Origin: Rubrivivax sp.
GTDB lineage: Bacteria; Pseudomonadota; Gammaproteobacteria; Burkholderiales; Burkholderiaceae_C
Length of the DNA: 35,703 bases
Reading direction: 5' to 3'
NCBI GenBank assembly: GCA_027483705.1
Contig: JAIXTY010000018.1
Coordinates: 1 to 35,703 of the forward strand
This document shows, one piece after another, positions 25,512 through 35,041 of this stretch. How positions within the stretch are numbered: position 1 is the first letter of the stretch; every line of letters starts with the position of its first letter. The notes beneath the pieces were generated by a model, which was not told the origin of the DNA, did not search any database, and saw only the letters and a program-made list of their open reading frames with translations. Both the position numbers and the translations under genes were made by a program.

Positions 25512-27775
25512 CAGAAGCTGGCTTTGAACGAGGCGCCGAAGGTGCGCGGCTCGTTGATGAAGCCGGTGAGGTTGTTGAAGTCGATGCCGCCCACCACCCG
25601 GATCTGGTTGGTGAGGTTGCGCACGAAGGCCGCCGCCTCGTACTTGCCGTCGCCGAAGGTGTAGCCCACACGCAGGCCGCCTTCGGTGAGCGGCTTGCCG
25701 GTGAACTCGACGCTCTCGTACAGGAAGAAGTTGATCTTGCTGCGGTAGGTCCAGTCGGTCAGCACGTAGAGCTCGCCGCCGGCCACCGGCATGCTGTAGC
25801 GGGCGTTGAAGTTCAGCGTGGTCTCCGGTGCCTGGGGCAGCGAGTTGCCGTTGATCGAGACCGTCGGCGCGAACTTGCCGATCGACGGATCGATCGGCCG
25901 CACGATCGGGTCCTTCACGGTGCAGCCGCTGCCGCAGGCATCGACGAAGAGGTTGGGATCCTTGATCTTGGTCTTGTTGACGCTGCCGCTCAGGCCCAGC
26001 AGCAGGTTGTCGCTGGGCAGCAGCTTGAAGTCGAACTCCGCGCCGCGACCGGTGGTCTTGGCGGCGTTGACGAGCTGGTTGAAGTTGGCCGCGCCGCCCA
26101 CCGCGGTGAGCTGCTGGTCCTTGATGTCGTAGCTGAAGACGTTGAAGGCCACGCGCGCGCGGCGGTTCATCAGGTCGGCCTTGTAGCCGGCCTCGTAGCT
26201 GGTGACCTTCTCGCTCTTGGCCACCGACAGCGTGTCGCCGAACAGCAGGCGGCCCTGGATGCTGGGCGCGCGGAAGCCGGTGGCGACACGGCCGTAGACG
26301 TTGGCCGTGCGGCTGAGCGCGTAGGTCACGGAGAGGTCGCCGCTGGTGTTGGTGGCGCTGGTGTTGGCGGTGCGGCGGCCGATGAAGGTGGGGCTGAACG
26401 GCGGCGCCTGCAGGCGGTCGGCGACGAAGTCCTTGTCGTCCTTGGTGTAGCGCAGGCCGCCGCGCAGCTTCAGGCTGTCGGTGAGGTCGACGTTGACCGT
26501 GCCGTACACCGCATAGGCCTTGTTGTCCTGCTGCTGCGTGGCGTAGCCGTTCTGCACGTTGCCGCCGAGGCTGCTGTAGTTGAAGCTGTCGATGTTCAGC
26601 GACTCGTCGAAGTAGTACAGGCCGGCGATCCACTGCAGCCCGCCCTTGTTGGTGCTCTCGAGGCGGAACTCCTGCGTGAACTGGCTGTGCTTGGGCAGGC
26701 CGTCGGCGCTCTCGGCGTCGAACGGGATCAGCCCGGGGCCGAAGTTGCCCGCGCCGAGGAACACCGCGCCGAAGCCGCCGTCGATGTCGCCGCGCGAGAA
26801 CGACTCCACGCTCTCGTAGCCGGTGATCGAGGTCAGCGCCATGCCACCGAGGTCGTAGCGCACGCGCACGCTGCCGCCCATGGTCTTGACGTCCTGGCTG
26901 TTGATGCCGTCGAGGCTGACCTTCTTCTCGTCGAAGCCGTCGACGAGCTCGTTGGTGCCGGGCTTGATGATGTTGGCGCGGAACACGCGGGCCGAGCCCT
27001 TGAGGTCGCGCGCGTGCACGTTGAACAGCAGGTTCAGGTTCTTCATCGGCGCCAGCGACAGCTGCACGCGGGCGGCGTTGTCGTTGTAGCCCTCAAGCTC
27101 GGCGGTGGGGCGGCCGCGGGTGTTGGTGACCCAGTCGTCGCGGTTCTGGCTCTGCAGGCTCACACGCAGCGCGGCGTTGTCACCCAGCGGCGTGTTGATC
27201 ATGCCCTCGACGTTCAGCATGCGGTCGCTGCCCAGCGCCGTCAGCGCGTAGGCCTCGAACTTGCGGCCGGGCTTGGCCGACTCGAAGCGCACCACGCCGG
27301 CCGGCGAGTTGCGGCCGAACAGCGTGCCGCGCGGGCCGTTGAGCACTTCGATCGACGCCAGGTCGAACATCGGGAAGCCCTTGAGGATGGGGTTCTCCTG
27401 GACGATGTCGTCGAACACCAGGCTCACCGGCTGGCTGGCGTTGAGGTCGAAGTCGGTGTTGCCGATGCCGCGGATGTAGAAGCGGGGGAAGGCGCGGCCG
27501 AAGGAGCTCTCGATGTTCAGGCTGGGCACGCGGCCGGCGAGCTGGCGGACGTCCTGGCCGCCGGAGTTCAGCACCTCCAGCGTCTCGCCCGACAGCGCGG
27601 TCACGGCACTGGGCACGTCGCGGATGTTCTCGATGCGCCGCTCGGCCGTCACCGTCACCACGTTGAGCCCGCCTGGCGGGTTGGCCGGCGCGGTCTGGGC
27701 CGATGCACCGGCCTGGAGCATGGTCAGCGCCACGGCAGCGGCAATCGGGTGCAGGAGAGGGCTCTTCTGGGGCAT
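25511..27775 (-). CDS. TonB-dependent outer-membrane receptor
   Basis: A 754-residue outer-membrane receptor. The signal peptide is MPQKSPLLHPIAAAVALTMLQAGASAQ, then a likely TonB-box region LNVVTVTAERR (~38-48), the plug (IRDVPSAVTALSGETLEVLNSGGQDVRQLAGRVPSLNI through RFYIRGIGNTDFD and LASIEVLNGPRGTLFGRNSPAGVVRF, ~50-170) and a 22-strand barrel of about 580 residues ending in the assembly-favoured Phe of FKASF. Motifs such as NGPRGTLFGRNSPAGVV and LGLSGSVNKTKIKD are of the type common in sphingomonad- and burkholderia-like receptors for small organic ligands rather than classic siderophore receptors. It is the first gene of a minus-strand unit with a BMP binding protein, a betaine-type permease fusion and lipB. 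The ligand is unknown; no siderophore genes are present. Confidence 0.92.
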   Translation of the reverse strand: MPQKSPLLHPIAAAVALTMLQAGASAQTAPANPPGGLNVVTVTAERRIENIRDVPSAVTALSGETLEVLNSGGQDVRQLAGRVPSLNIESSFGRAFPRFYIRGIGNTDFDLNASQPVSLVFDDIVQENPILKGFPMFDLASIEVLNGPRGTLFGRNSPAGVVRFESAKPGRKFEAYALTALGSDRMLNVEGMINTPLGDNAALRVSLQSQNRDDWVTNTRGRPTAELEGYNDNAARVQLSLAPMKNLNLLFNVHARDLKGSARVFRANIIKPGTNELVDGFDEKKVSLDGINSQDVKTMGGSVRVRYDLGGMALTSITGYESVESFSRGDIDGGFGAVFLGAGNFGPGLIPFDAESADGLPKHSQFTQEFRLESTNKGGLQWIAGLYYFDESLNIDSFNYSSLGGNVQNGYATQQQDNKAYAVYGTVNVDLTDSLKLRGGLRYTKDDKDFVADRLQAPPFSPTFIGRRTANTSATNTSGDLSVTYALSRTANVYGRVATGFRAPSIQGRLLFGDTLSVAKSEKVTSYEAGYKADLMNRRARVAFNVFSYDIKDQQLTAVGGAANFNQLVNAAKTTGRGAEFDFKLLPSDNLLLGLSGSVNKTKIKDPNLFVDACGSGCTVKDPIVRPIDPSIGKFAPTVSINGNSLPQAPETTLNFNARYSMPVAGGELYVLTDWTYRSKINFFLYESVEFTGKPLTEGGLRVGYTFGDGKYEAAAFVRNLTNQIRVVGGIDFNNLTGFINEPRTFGASFKASF

Positions 27776-27943
27776 CGCAGGGCTCCAAGTGGGGTGTGGG
27801 GTTCCGGTGGGTCGGCGCCGGCTCGGGAAAATGACATCGCGGCAGGGCGAAGTAGCATGGATGATGCCGCCGCATACCCCTGGGGCTGATGAATCGCCGC
27901 CGACCCTGATGCCGCCACGCAACACCCGCTGCGGCGCCCGCCC
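27776..27943. promoter_or_regulatory. Divergent promoter region of the receptor unit and the dioxygenase gene
   Basis: This 168-base gap is distinctly more AT-rich than its flanks around 27828-27880 (CTCGGGAAAATGACATCGC, then GAAGTAGCATGGATGATG). It must serve the TonB receptor (minus) and the phytanoyl-CoA dioxygenase-like gene (plus). No complete -35/-10 pair was convincing on either strand, and no clear Fur-box-like palindrome was seen, which argues mildly against iron control. Confidence 0.4.
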
Positions 27944-28804
27944 ATGCTGACCCCATCCCAACGCACCACCTACGCCGAGCAGGGCTTCCTCGTCCTGCCG
28001 GGCTTCAAGCGCGCCGACGAACTGGCGGCGCTGTCGGCCCGGGCCCGCGCGCTGGTGGATGACTTCGACCCTGCCGCCGGCGCCAGCCGCTTTTCCACGC
28101 GCGACCGCAGCCTCGTCGCCGACGAGCGGCTGCTGGCCAGCGCCGAGGCGATGCACTGCTTCTTCGAGGAAGAGGCGCTCGACGCCGACGGCCGCCTCGT
28201 CGTGCCCAAGGCGCGCAGCATCAACAAGATCGGCCACGCCATGCACGACCTGGACCCCGTGTTCAGCGCCTTCAGCAAGGGCCCGGCGCTGGCCGCGCTG
28301 GCGGCCGACCTGGGCCTGCAGCAGCCGCAGGTCTGGCAGAGCATGGTCATCTTCAAGCAGCCCGAGATCGGCGGCGAAGTCGGCTGGCACCAGGACGCCA
28401 GCTTCTTCGAGACCGAGCCCATCACGGTGACGACCTTCTGGTTCGCGATCGAGGACGCCACGCTCGACAACGGCTGCCTGTGGGCCGAGCCTGGCGGCCA
28501 CCGTGGCGAGCGCGGCGAACTGCGCGAGCGCTACGTGCACGACAAGTCCGGCGACCGCGGCCGCCTGCGCATGGAAAAGCTCTCCACCCGCCCCTGGCCC
28601 AGCGGCGACACCGCCGTGCCGCTGCCGGTGGAGGCCGGCACGCTGATCGTCTTCCACGGCCTGCTGCCCCACTACAGCGCCCCCAACCGGAGCCCGCGGT
28701 CGCGCATGGCCTACACGCTGCACGCCACCTGCGCCACGGCGCGATACTCGCCGCGCAACTGGCTGCACCGCAGCGCGGCCCTGCCGGTGCGCGGCTTCCA
28801 ATGA
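27944..28804 (+). CDS. Phytanoyl-CoA dioxygenase family protein
   Basis: A 286-residue Fe(II)/2-oxoglutarate-dependent oxygenase of the PhyH family, close in length and layout to PHYHD1-like proteins. The start is MLTPSQRTTYAEQGFLVLPGF, a typical N-terminus. The iron ligands are His149 and Asp151 in GWHQDASFFET and the distal His243 in LLPHYSAPNRSPRSRMAYTLH; the Arg after it would bind 2-oxoglutarate. TVTTFWFAIEDATLDNGCLWAEPGGHRG is the usual second core block. It should hydroxylate a small molecule or acyl group; the substrate is not predictable. Its stop overlaps the next start as ATGA (28801-28804), tying it to a cyclase-homology/ATPase/TPR protein, and it is divergent from a TonB receptor. 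Confidence 0.88.
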   Translation: MLTPSQRTTYAEQGFLVLPGFKRADELAALSARARALVDDFDPAAGASRFSTRDRSLVADERLLASAEAMHCFFEEEALDADGRLVVPKARSINKIGHAMHDLDPVFSAFSKGPALAALAADLGLQQPQVWQSMVIFKQPEIGGEVGWHQDASFFETEPITVTTFWFAIEDATLDNGCLWAEPGGHRGERGELRERYVHDKSGDRGRLRMEKLSTRPWPSGDTAVPLPVEAGTLIVFHGLLPHYSAPNRSPRSRMAYTLHATCATARYSPRNWLHRSAALPVRGFQ

Positions 28805-31734
28805 ACAACCCCTCGATGGACGACGCCCCGGTCGCCTTGCTGCTGACCGACCTGGTCGACAGCTCCGCCATGGCCTCGCAGCTGGGCGACGCCGCGATGG
28901 CGCAGCTGTCCGCGCAGCACGACCGCGTCGCGCGCGACCTGCTGCGCCAGTGGCGCGGCCACGAGATCGACAAGACCGACGGCTTCCTGCTGCTGTTCGC
29001 GCAGGCCGCCGACGCGATGGGCTACGCGCTCGACTACCACCGTGCGCTGGCCGAGCTGCCGGTGCCGATGAAGGCCCGCGCCGGGCTGCACGTGGGCCAG
29101 GTGACCATCCGCGCCGCGCCCGACGAAGACGTCGCGCTGGGTGCCAAGCCCTTCGAGGTGGACGGCGTCAGCAAGCCGCTGGCGGCGCGGGTCATGAGCA
29201 CCGCGCTCGGCGGCCAGACGCTGCTGACGCGCGCCGCCGTCGACGGGCTGGGTGCGACGCCGCTGCGCGTGGTGAACCACGGCTTCTGGTCGGTGAAGGG
29301 CCTGCCCGAGCCGCTGGAGCTGTTCGAGGTGGGCGACGCCGACGCCGGCATCGCCCCGTTCGAGCCGCCGCCGGACTCGGCCAAGGTCTGGCGCGTGGTG
29401 CGCGACGCGCGCGACGAGCGCCTGTGGCTGCCCGCCCGCGCCATCCGCCACACGCTGCCGGCCGAGCGCGATGCCTTCGTCGGCCGCCGCTCGTCGCTGC
29501 GCGCGCTGGCCCAGCGCTTCGACGAGGGCGCGCGGCTGGTCTCGCTGCTGGGCATCGGCGGCGGCGGCAAGACGCGGCTGGCCACGCGCTTCGGCTGGAG
29601 CTGGCTGGGCGCCTTCCCGGGCGGCGTGTGGTTCTGCGATCTCGCGCCGGCGCGCACCGTCGAGGGCATGTGCAGCGCCGTGGCGCAGGGCCTGGAGCTG
29701 CCGCTGGGCCAGGAAGACCCCATCGTGCAGATCGGCCAGGCGCTGGCCGGCCGCGGCCGCTGCCTGCTCATCCTGGACAACTTCGAGCACCTGGCGCGCC
29801 ACGCCGAGCCGACGCTGGGCCGCTGGCTCGACCGCGCGCCCGAGACCTGCTTCCTCGTCACCACGCGCGAGGTGCTCGGCATCAGCGGCGAGCAGACGCT
29901 GGCGCTGGCGCCGATGAAGGCCGAGGACGCCGAGGCGCTGTTCCTCAAGCGCGCGGCGGCGGCCAAGCGCGACTTCCGCCCCAACAGCGAAGACCTCGCC
30001 GCCATCGCGACGCTGGTGCACCTGCTCGACGGCCTGCCGCTGGCCATCGAGCTGGCGGCGGCGCGCGTGCGCACGCTGGCGCCGCGGGCGCTGCTGGCGC
30101 GCATGAGCGAGCGCTTCAAGCTGCTGTCCAGCGGCGGCGGCCGGCTCGACCGGCAGTCCACGCTGCGCGCGACCTTCGACTGGAGCTGGGGCCTGCTGCC
30201 CACGGCCGAGAAGGCGGCGCTGGCGCAGCTGTCGGTGTTCGAGGGCGGCTTCACGCTCGAGGCCGCCGAGGCCGTCATCGACCTGGGCATGCTCGACGAC
30301 CCGCCCTGGACGCTAGACGTCGTCAACGCGCTCGTCGACAAGAGCTTCGTGCGGCCGCCCTCGTCCGACCGCGGCAGCGACCGCTTCGAGTTGCTGGGCA
30401 GCGTGCAGGCCTACGCCGCCGAGCACCTGTGCACCGAAGGCCGCTACAGCGGCAGCGGCGAGGACGCGCGGCGCGCCGCCGAAACACGGCACGGCGCCTG
30501 GTTCTCGGCGCTGAGCGCGGCCGCGGCCATCGCCGACCGCGGCATCGAGCTCGACAACCTGGCCGTCGCCTGCCGCCGCGCGGTGCAGCGCGGCGACTGC
30601 ACGCAGGCCGCCGGCGCGCTCGACGCCGCCTGGGCGGCGCTCAACCTGCGCGGCCCGTTCAAGGCCGGCATCGACCTCGCCGCGCTGGTGCTGGCGATGC
30701 CGGAGCTGGCCGGCCGCGATGCCGCGCACGCCCACGCCGTGGCCGGCATGGCGCTCGAAGCCGCTGGCCAGCGCCAGGCCGCCGTGGAGCGCTATGCCAG
30801 CGCCACCGCGCTGGCCCTGGCCGCCAACGACCGCGCCACGCGGGCCGCCGTGGCCATCCGCACGGCCAGCCTGGCCGCACGCGCCGGCCAGGCCGACGAG
30901 GCGCGCCAGGGCCTGCAGCAGGCACTGGCGCTGGCCAAGGAGGACGGCGCGCTCGCGCTGCAGTGCGCGGCGCTCAACGTGCTGGGCGTGCTGGCCTTCG
31001 AGGCCGGTGCCGCCGCCGACGCCCGTGCGCACTACGACGCCGCGCTGCTGCTCGCGCGCCAGTGCGGCGAGCGGCGTGTCGAGGGCGCGGTGCTCGGCAA
31101 CCTGGGCAATCTCGAGGCCACGGCCGGGAACACCGCCGCGGCCCGCGCGCACGCCGAGGCGGCGCTGCAGGTGCTGCGCGAGCTGGGTGACCGCACGCGC
31201 GAGGCCATGACGATGGTCAACCTCGGCATGCTGCGTTTCTTCTCGGGCGACGTCAGCGACGCCGCCGACGTGCTGCAGCGCGGCCTGGAGGCCGCGCGCG
31301 AGCTCGGCCACCGGCGGCTGGAGTGCATCGCGTTGGGCAACCTGGGCCTGGTGCTCGATGGCGCCGGCCGCCCGGCCGAGGCGGTGGAGCGCTACGACGC
31401 CGCGCTGGTGCTGGCCCGCCAGCTCGGTGACCGCCGCAGCGAAGGGCAGTTCCTCGGCCACCGCGCGCTGGCACAGGCGCGCCGCGGGCGGGTGGACGAG
31501 GCGCGGGCCGGCCTCGAAGCCGCCGCGGCCCTGCTGCAGGGCGTGGGCGACCCCATCAGCCTGGGCCTGCTGGCCACGCAGCGGGCCGAGGTCGAGCAGC
31601 GCGCCGGCGACGGCGCCGCTGCGGCCGCGGCGCTGCAGCAGGCCGAGTCGCTGGCCGAGGCGGCCGCGGCCGGGCCCGACTCCGAACTCGGCAAGGCCAT
31701 CGGCCGGCTGCGGGCCGGCCGGGCCGGCGGCTGA
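28801..31734 (+). CDS. Cyclase-homology / STAND-type ATPase / TPR regulatory protein
   Basis: A 977-residue three-part cytoplasmic protein. Residues ~10-180 resemble a class III nucleotidyl cyclase: VALLLTDLVDSSAMAS gives metal-site Asp17, EIDKTDGFLLLF (56-67) gives the second Asp, RAGLHVGQV and VSKPLAARV follow. Compared with the usual VKTTGDGF and VNLAAR, the first motif is one residue short and the transition-state Asn is Pro126, so cyclase activity is doubtful. Residues ~225-520 are an AAA/STAND ATPase: FVGRRSSLRAL, Walker A GIGGGGKT (251-258), Walker B LLILDNFEHL (~322-331), TTREVL, and the LDGLPLAIELAAARV signature. From ~600 there are about nine TPR-like helical repeats (ALNVLGVLAFEAGAAADARAHYDAAL, LGNLGNLEATAGN, LGNLGLVLDGAGRPAEAVERYDAAL). 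It resembles MalT/AfsR-like signal ATPases without a DNA-binding domain. Confidence 0.9.
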   Translation: MNNPSMDDAPVALLLTDLVDSSAMASQLGDAAMAQLSAQHDRVARDLLRQWRGHEIDKTDGFLLLFAQAADAMGYALDYHRALAELPVPMKARAGLHVGQVTIRAAPDEDVALGAKPFEVDGVSKPLAARVMSTALGGQTLLTRAAVDGLGATPLRVVNHGFWSVKGLPEPLELFEVGDADAGIAPFEPPPDSAKVWRVVRDARDERLWLPARAIRHTLPAERDAFVGRRSSLRALAQRFDEGARLVSLLGIGGGGKTRLATRFGWSWLGAFPGGVWFCDLAPARTVEGMCSAVAQGLELPLGQEDPIVQIGQALAGRGRCLLILDNFEHLARHAEPTLGRWLDRAPETCFLVTTREVLGISGEQTLALAPMKAEDAEALFLKRAAAAKRDFRPNSEDLAAIATLVHLLDGLPLAIELAAARVRTLAPRALLARMSERFKLLSSGGGRLDRQSTLRATFDWSWGLLPTAEKAALAQLSVFEGGFTLEAAEAVIDLGMLDDPPWTLDVVNALVDKSFVRPPSSDRGSDRFELLGSVQAYAAEHLCTEGRYSGSGEDARRAAETRHGAWFSALSAAAAIADRGIELDNLAVACRRAVQRGDCTQAAGALDAAWAALNLRGPFKAGIDLAALVLAMPELAGRDAAHAHAVAGMALEAAGQRQAAVERYASATALALAANDRATRAAVAIRTASLAARAGQADEARQGLQQALALAKEDGALALQCAALNVLGVLAFEAGAAADARAHYDAALLLARQCGERRVEGAVLGNLGNLEATAGNTAAARAHAEAALQVLRELGDRTREAMTMVNLGMLRFFSGDVSDAADVLQRGLEAARELGHRRLECIALGNLGLVLDGAGRPAEAVERYDAALVLARQLGDRRSEGQFLGHRALAQARRGRVDEARAGLEAAAALLQGVGDPISLGLLATQRAEVEQRAGDGAAAAAALQQAESLAEAAAAGPDSELGKAIGRLRAGRAGG

Positions 31735-31749
31735 GCCGCGGGCCGGCTC
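31733..31749 (+). terminator. Hairpin overlapping the stop of the cyclase/ATPase gene
   Basis: GAGCCG (31733-31738), starting inside the TGA stop, pairs with CGGCTC (31744-31749) around a five-base loop. There is no T tract. Position right at the gene end and before a convergent gene supports a terminator role. Confidence 0.35.
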
Positions 31750-31776
31750 TCTGTCGGGCTCGCTTACCGGGTTCGC

Positions 31777-32181
31777 TTACTCCAGCGAGATGTAGACCGT
31801 CGGCTGCGGCGGCACGACCATCGCGCCGTCCTTGCTCAGGCGGATGACGTAGGGCAGTTCGCCCTTGGGCGCCGTGCTGCTGCGGTTGCAGCTGATGGCC
31901 GCGCCCTCGTTGAAGACGCGGCAGTTGAACGAGCCCGCGGCGCTGCCGAAGTCGATGCTGCCGGCCGCGAAGCGCCAGCCGGTGGTGGCCATCTGCCAGG
32001 TGATCGTGCTCACGCCGGACGGCACGGCCACGGGGCTGGCCGACACGCGCACCGCGCCGTCGACGACGCTGACGGTGACGCTGGCGCTGGCGCCGCGCGA
32101 CTGAGCGTGCGCCGGCAGGGCCAGGGCCGCCGCGGCGCAGGCCGCCATGACCAGGGCCAGGGTCTTCGTTGGGTGATGCAT
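31777..32181 (-). CDS. Small secreted protein, unknown function
   Basis: A 134-residue exported protein. The signal peptide is MHHPTKTLALVMAACAAAALALPAHAQ with AHA-Q as the probable cleavage site. The mature part (SRGASASVTVSVVDGAVRVSASPVAVPSG) is rich in beta strands and resembles a small immunoglobulin- or pilin-like sandwich. It contains two Cys (FNCRVFN and ISCNRSS), which could form a disulfide, and ends VPPQPTVYISLE. The ribosome site is unusually strong: GAAGGAGG lies just before the ATG on the minus strand. The stop is TAA, rare in this region. A block of four tandem octamers lies upstream (32197-32226). It converges on the cyclase/ATPase gene and diverges from the Urc1-like gene. I do not recognise the family. 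Confidence 0.72.
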   Translation of the reverse strand: MHHPTKTLALVMAACAAAALALPAHAQSRGASASVTVSVVDGAVRVSASPVAVPSGVSTITWQMATTGWRFAAGSIDFGSAAGSFNCRVFNEGAAISCNRSSTAPKGELPYVIRLSKDGAMVVPPQPTVYISLE

Positions 32182-32377
32182 GGTCCCCTCCTTCTTCGGG
32201 TGATCGGGTGAACGGGTGTGCGGGTGTTCAACGACGCGACGGTCTCGTGGCCGTCGCTGCGCATTGTCCCGGCGCCCGGGGCCATGCCAAGGAAAATCTC
32301 ACACTCCGTGGCGGTGCACGGACGCTGCCGCGCTTCTCGCGTATCTTCCGGCCTCGCCCGACACCGCCCACGCCACC
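32182..32377. promoter_or_regulatory. Divergent promoter region with tandem octamers
   Basis: This 196-base gap separates the small secreted protein gene (minus) from the Urc1-like gene (plus). It holds the strong Shine-Dalgarno of the former, the octamer array at 32197-32226, an AT-richer patch GGAAAATCTCACACTCC (32291-32307) and a possible -10 GTATCT (32341-32346) 31 bases before the Urc1-like ATG. Exact promoters cannot be fixed by eye. Confidence 0.4.
32197..32226. repeat. Four tandem CGGGTG repeats with 8-base period
   Basis: CGGGTG occurs at 32197-32202, 32205-32210, 32213-32218 and 32221-32226, each copy followed by two variable bases (AT, then AA, TG and TT in plus-strand order between or after copies). 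The exact 8-base period over four copies is unlikely by chance. The array lies about 15 to 45 bases upstream of the secreted protein's start on the minus strand, where it could act in its leader or promoter. Confidence 0.7.
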
Positions 32378-33611
<1,234 letters not shown>

Positions 33612-33625
<14 letters not shown>

Positions 33626-35021
33626 CACCGTGAACGAACCCCGCCCGCACCTGCTGCAGCGCCTGCACGACCCCGCCACCATCCGCCTGCGCTGCGCGAG
33701 TGTGATGCGTGCGGTGGAAGACAACCTCAGCCCCAGCTTCCGCCTCGACCGCAGCGCGCTGCCCGCGCTGGCCGACCGCGTGGCGGCGCTCACCCGCGAG
33801 CGCTTCCCGACGCTGGCGATCCCGTTCCACAGCCGATGGCGCCACTTCGCGGCCGGCGGCGTGGACCGCAAGGCCGAGATGGACACGCTGCTGGCCGGCC
33901 GCAGCCCGCAGGAGCTGGCGCGGGCGCGCTTCGACCTCGTGGTGGTGAGCGTGCTGCTCGACGCCGGCGCCGGCGCGGCCTGGCGCTACACCGAAGGCGC
34001 CGCGCTGGGCACGGCCGCGAAGCCGCGCGCCGCGGCCGACGAGCTGCTGGCGATGCTCGACCAGGCCGCCGCGCCGGCCGCCGCCGCGACAGCCCCTGCG
34101 CCCCCGCCGGCCGAGCCCGGCCGCACCTATTCGCGCAGCGAGGGTCTGGGCGTGGCCAGCTTCCGCGCCTTCATGGCCGGCGTGTTCTCGTCGCGCGCCG
34201 GCGAGCCCTGGCGGGCCGACGCCGGCGCGCTGCGCCACATCGACGCCGCCGCGCTGCGCGCCGTGTTCCAGAGCGGCCCGAACAACCCGATGGTGGGGCT
34301 GGAGGGCCGCGCCGCGCTGCTGTCGCGCCTGGGTGCGACACTGGCCGACGAAGCCGGCCGCGACGCCGCCCGCGGCCTGGCCACCGAGGCGCGCCCGGCG
34401 CTGCTCTACGACCGCCTCACCGCCCACGGCACGCGCACGCAGGTATCGGCCATCGACGTGCTGGGCGAGGTGCTGCGCACGCTGTCGCCGATCTGGCCGC
34501 GCGGCGCCGTCATCAAGGGCGTGGCGGCCGGCGACAGCGGCGCCCACCGCTGGGCCGGCGACGCCGTGGCCGGCGGCGGCCGCGACCCGGCCACGCTGGG
34601 CTGGGTGCCGTTCCACAAGCTGAGCCAGTGGATGAGCTACTCGCTGCTCGAGCCGCTGCAGTGGGCCGGCGTCACGGTGACGGGCCTCGATGGCGAGCAC
34701 GGCCTCACGGGCCTGCCGGAGTACCGCAACGGCGGGCTCTTCATCGACGGCGGCGTCATCGTGCCGCGCTCGGCCTCGGTGCTGGAGCGCAGCCACAAGC
34801 CCGAGGACGAGACCATCGTCGAGTGGCGCGCGCTCACCGTGTGCCTGCTCGACGAGCTCGCGGTGCTGGTGCGCGAGCGCCTGGGCCGCAGCGCCGCCGA
34901 GCTGCCGCTGGCCTGCATCCTGGAAGGCGGCACCTGGGCCGCCGGCCGCGCGCTGGCGGCCGAGCGGCGTGGAGACGGCTCGCCGCCGCTGAAGATCGAA
35001 AGCGACGGCACCGTCTTCTGA
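33612..35021 (+). CDS. urc4: Urc4/Urg3 family protein (DUF1688), uracil catabolism
   Basis: A 469-residue protein of the DUF1688 (PF07958) family, represented by yeast URC4 and Aspergillus urg3, required for uracil degradation by the URC route; its reaction is unknown. Visible blocks are LHDPATIRLRCASVMRAVEDNLSPSF, IPFHSRWRHFAAGGVDRK, RTYSRSEGLGVASFRAFMAGVFSS, LGWVPFHKLSQWMSYSLLEPLQWAGV, LPEYRNGGLFIDGGVIVPR and HKPEDETIVEWRALTVCLLDELA. An Ala/Pro-rich stretch near 155-175 looks like a flexible insertion. The start is a GTG: the one at 33612 has an AGGTG element seven bases upstream and overlaps the Urc1-like stop by 14 bases; GTG 33630 is the alternative (MNEPRP). Coupling to Urc1 indicates they act together. 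Confidence 0.88.
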
Positions 35022-35041
35022 GCCGGTGTGATCGGCCCCGC

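Noticed and set aside
25511..27943. A siderophore receptor under Fur control
   Set aside because: No Fur-box-like AT-rich palindrome is visible in the promoter gap and no siderophore genes are nearby; the companion genes encode organic solute binding proteins.
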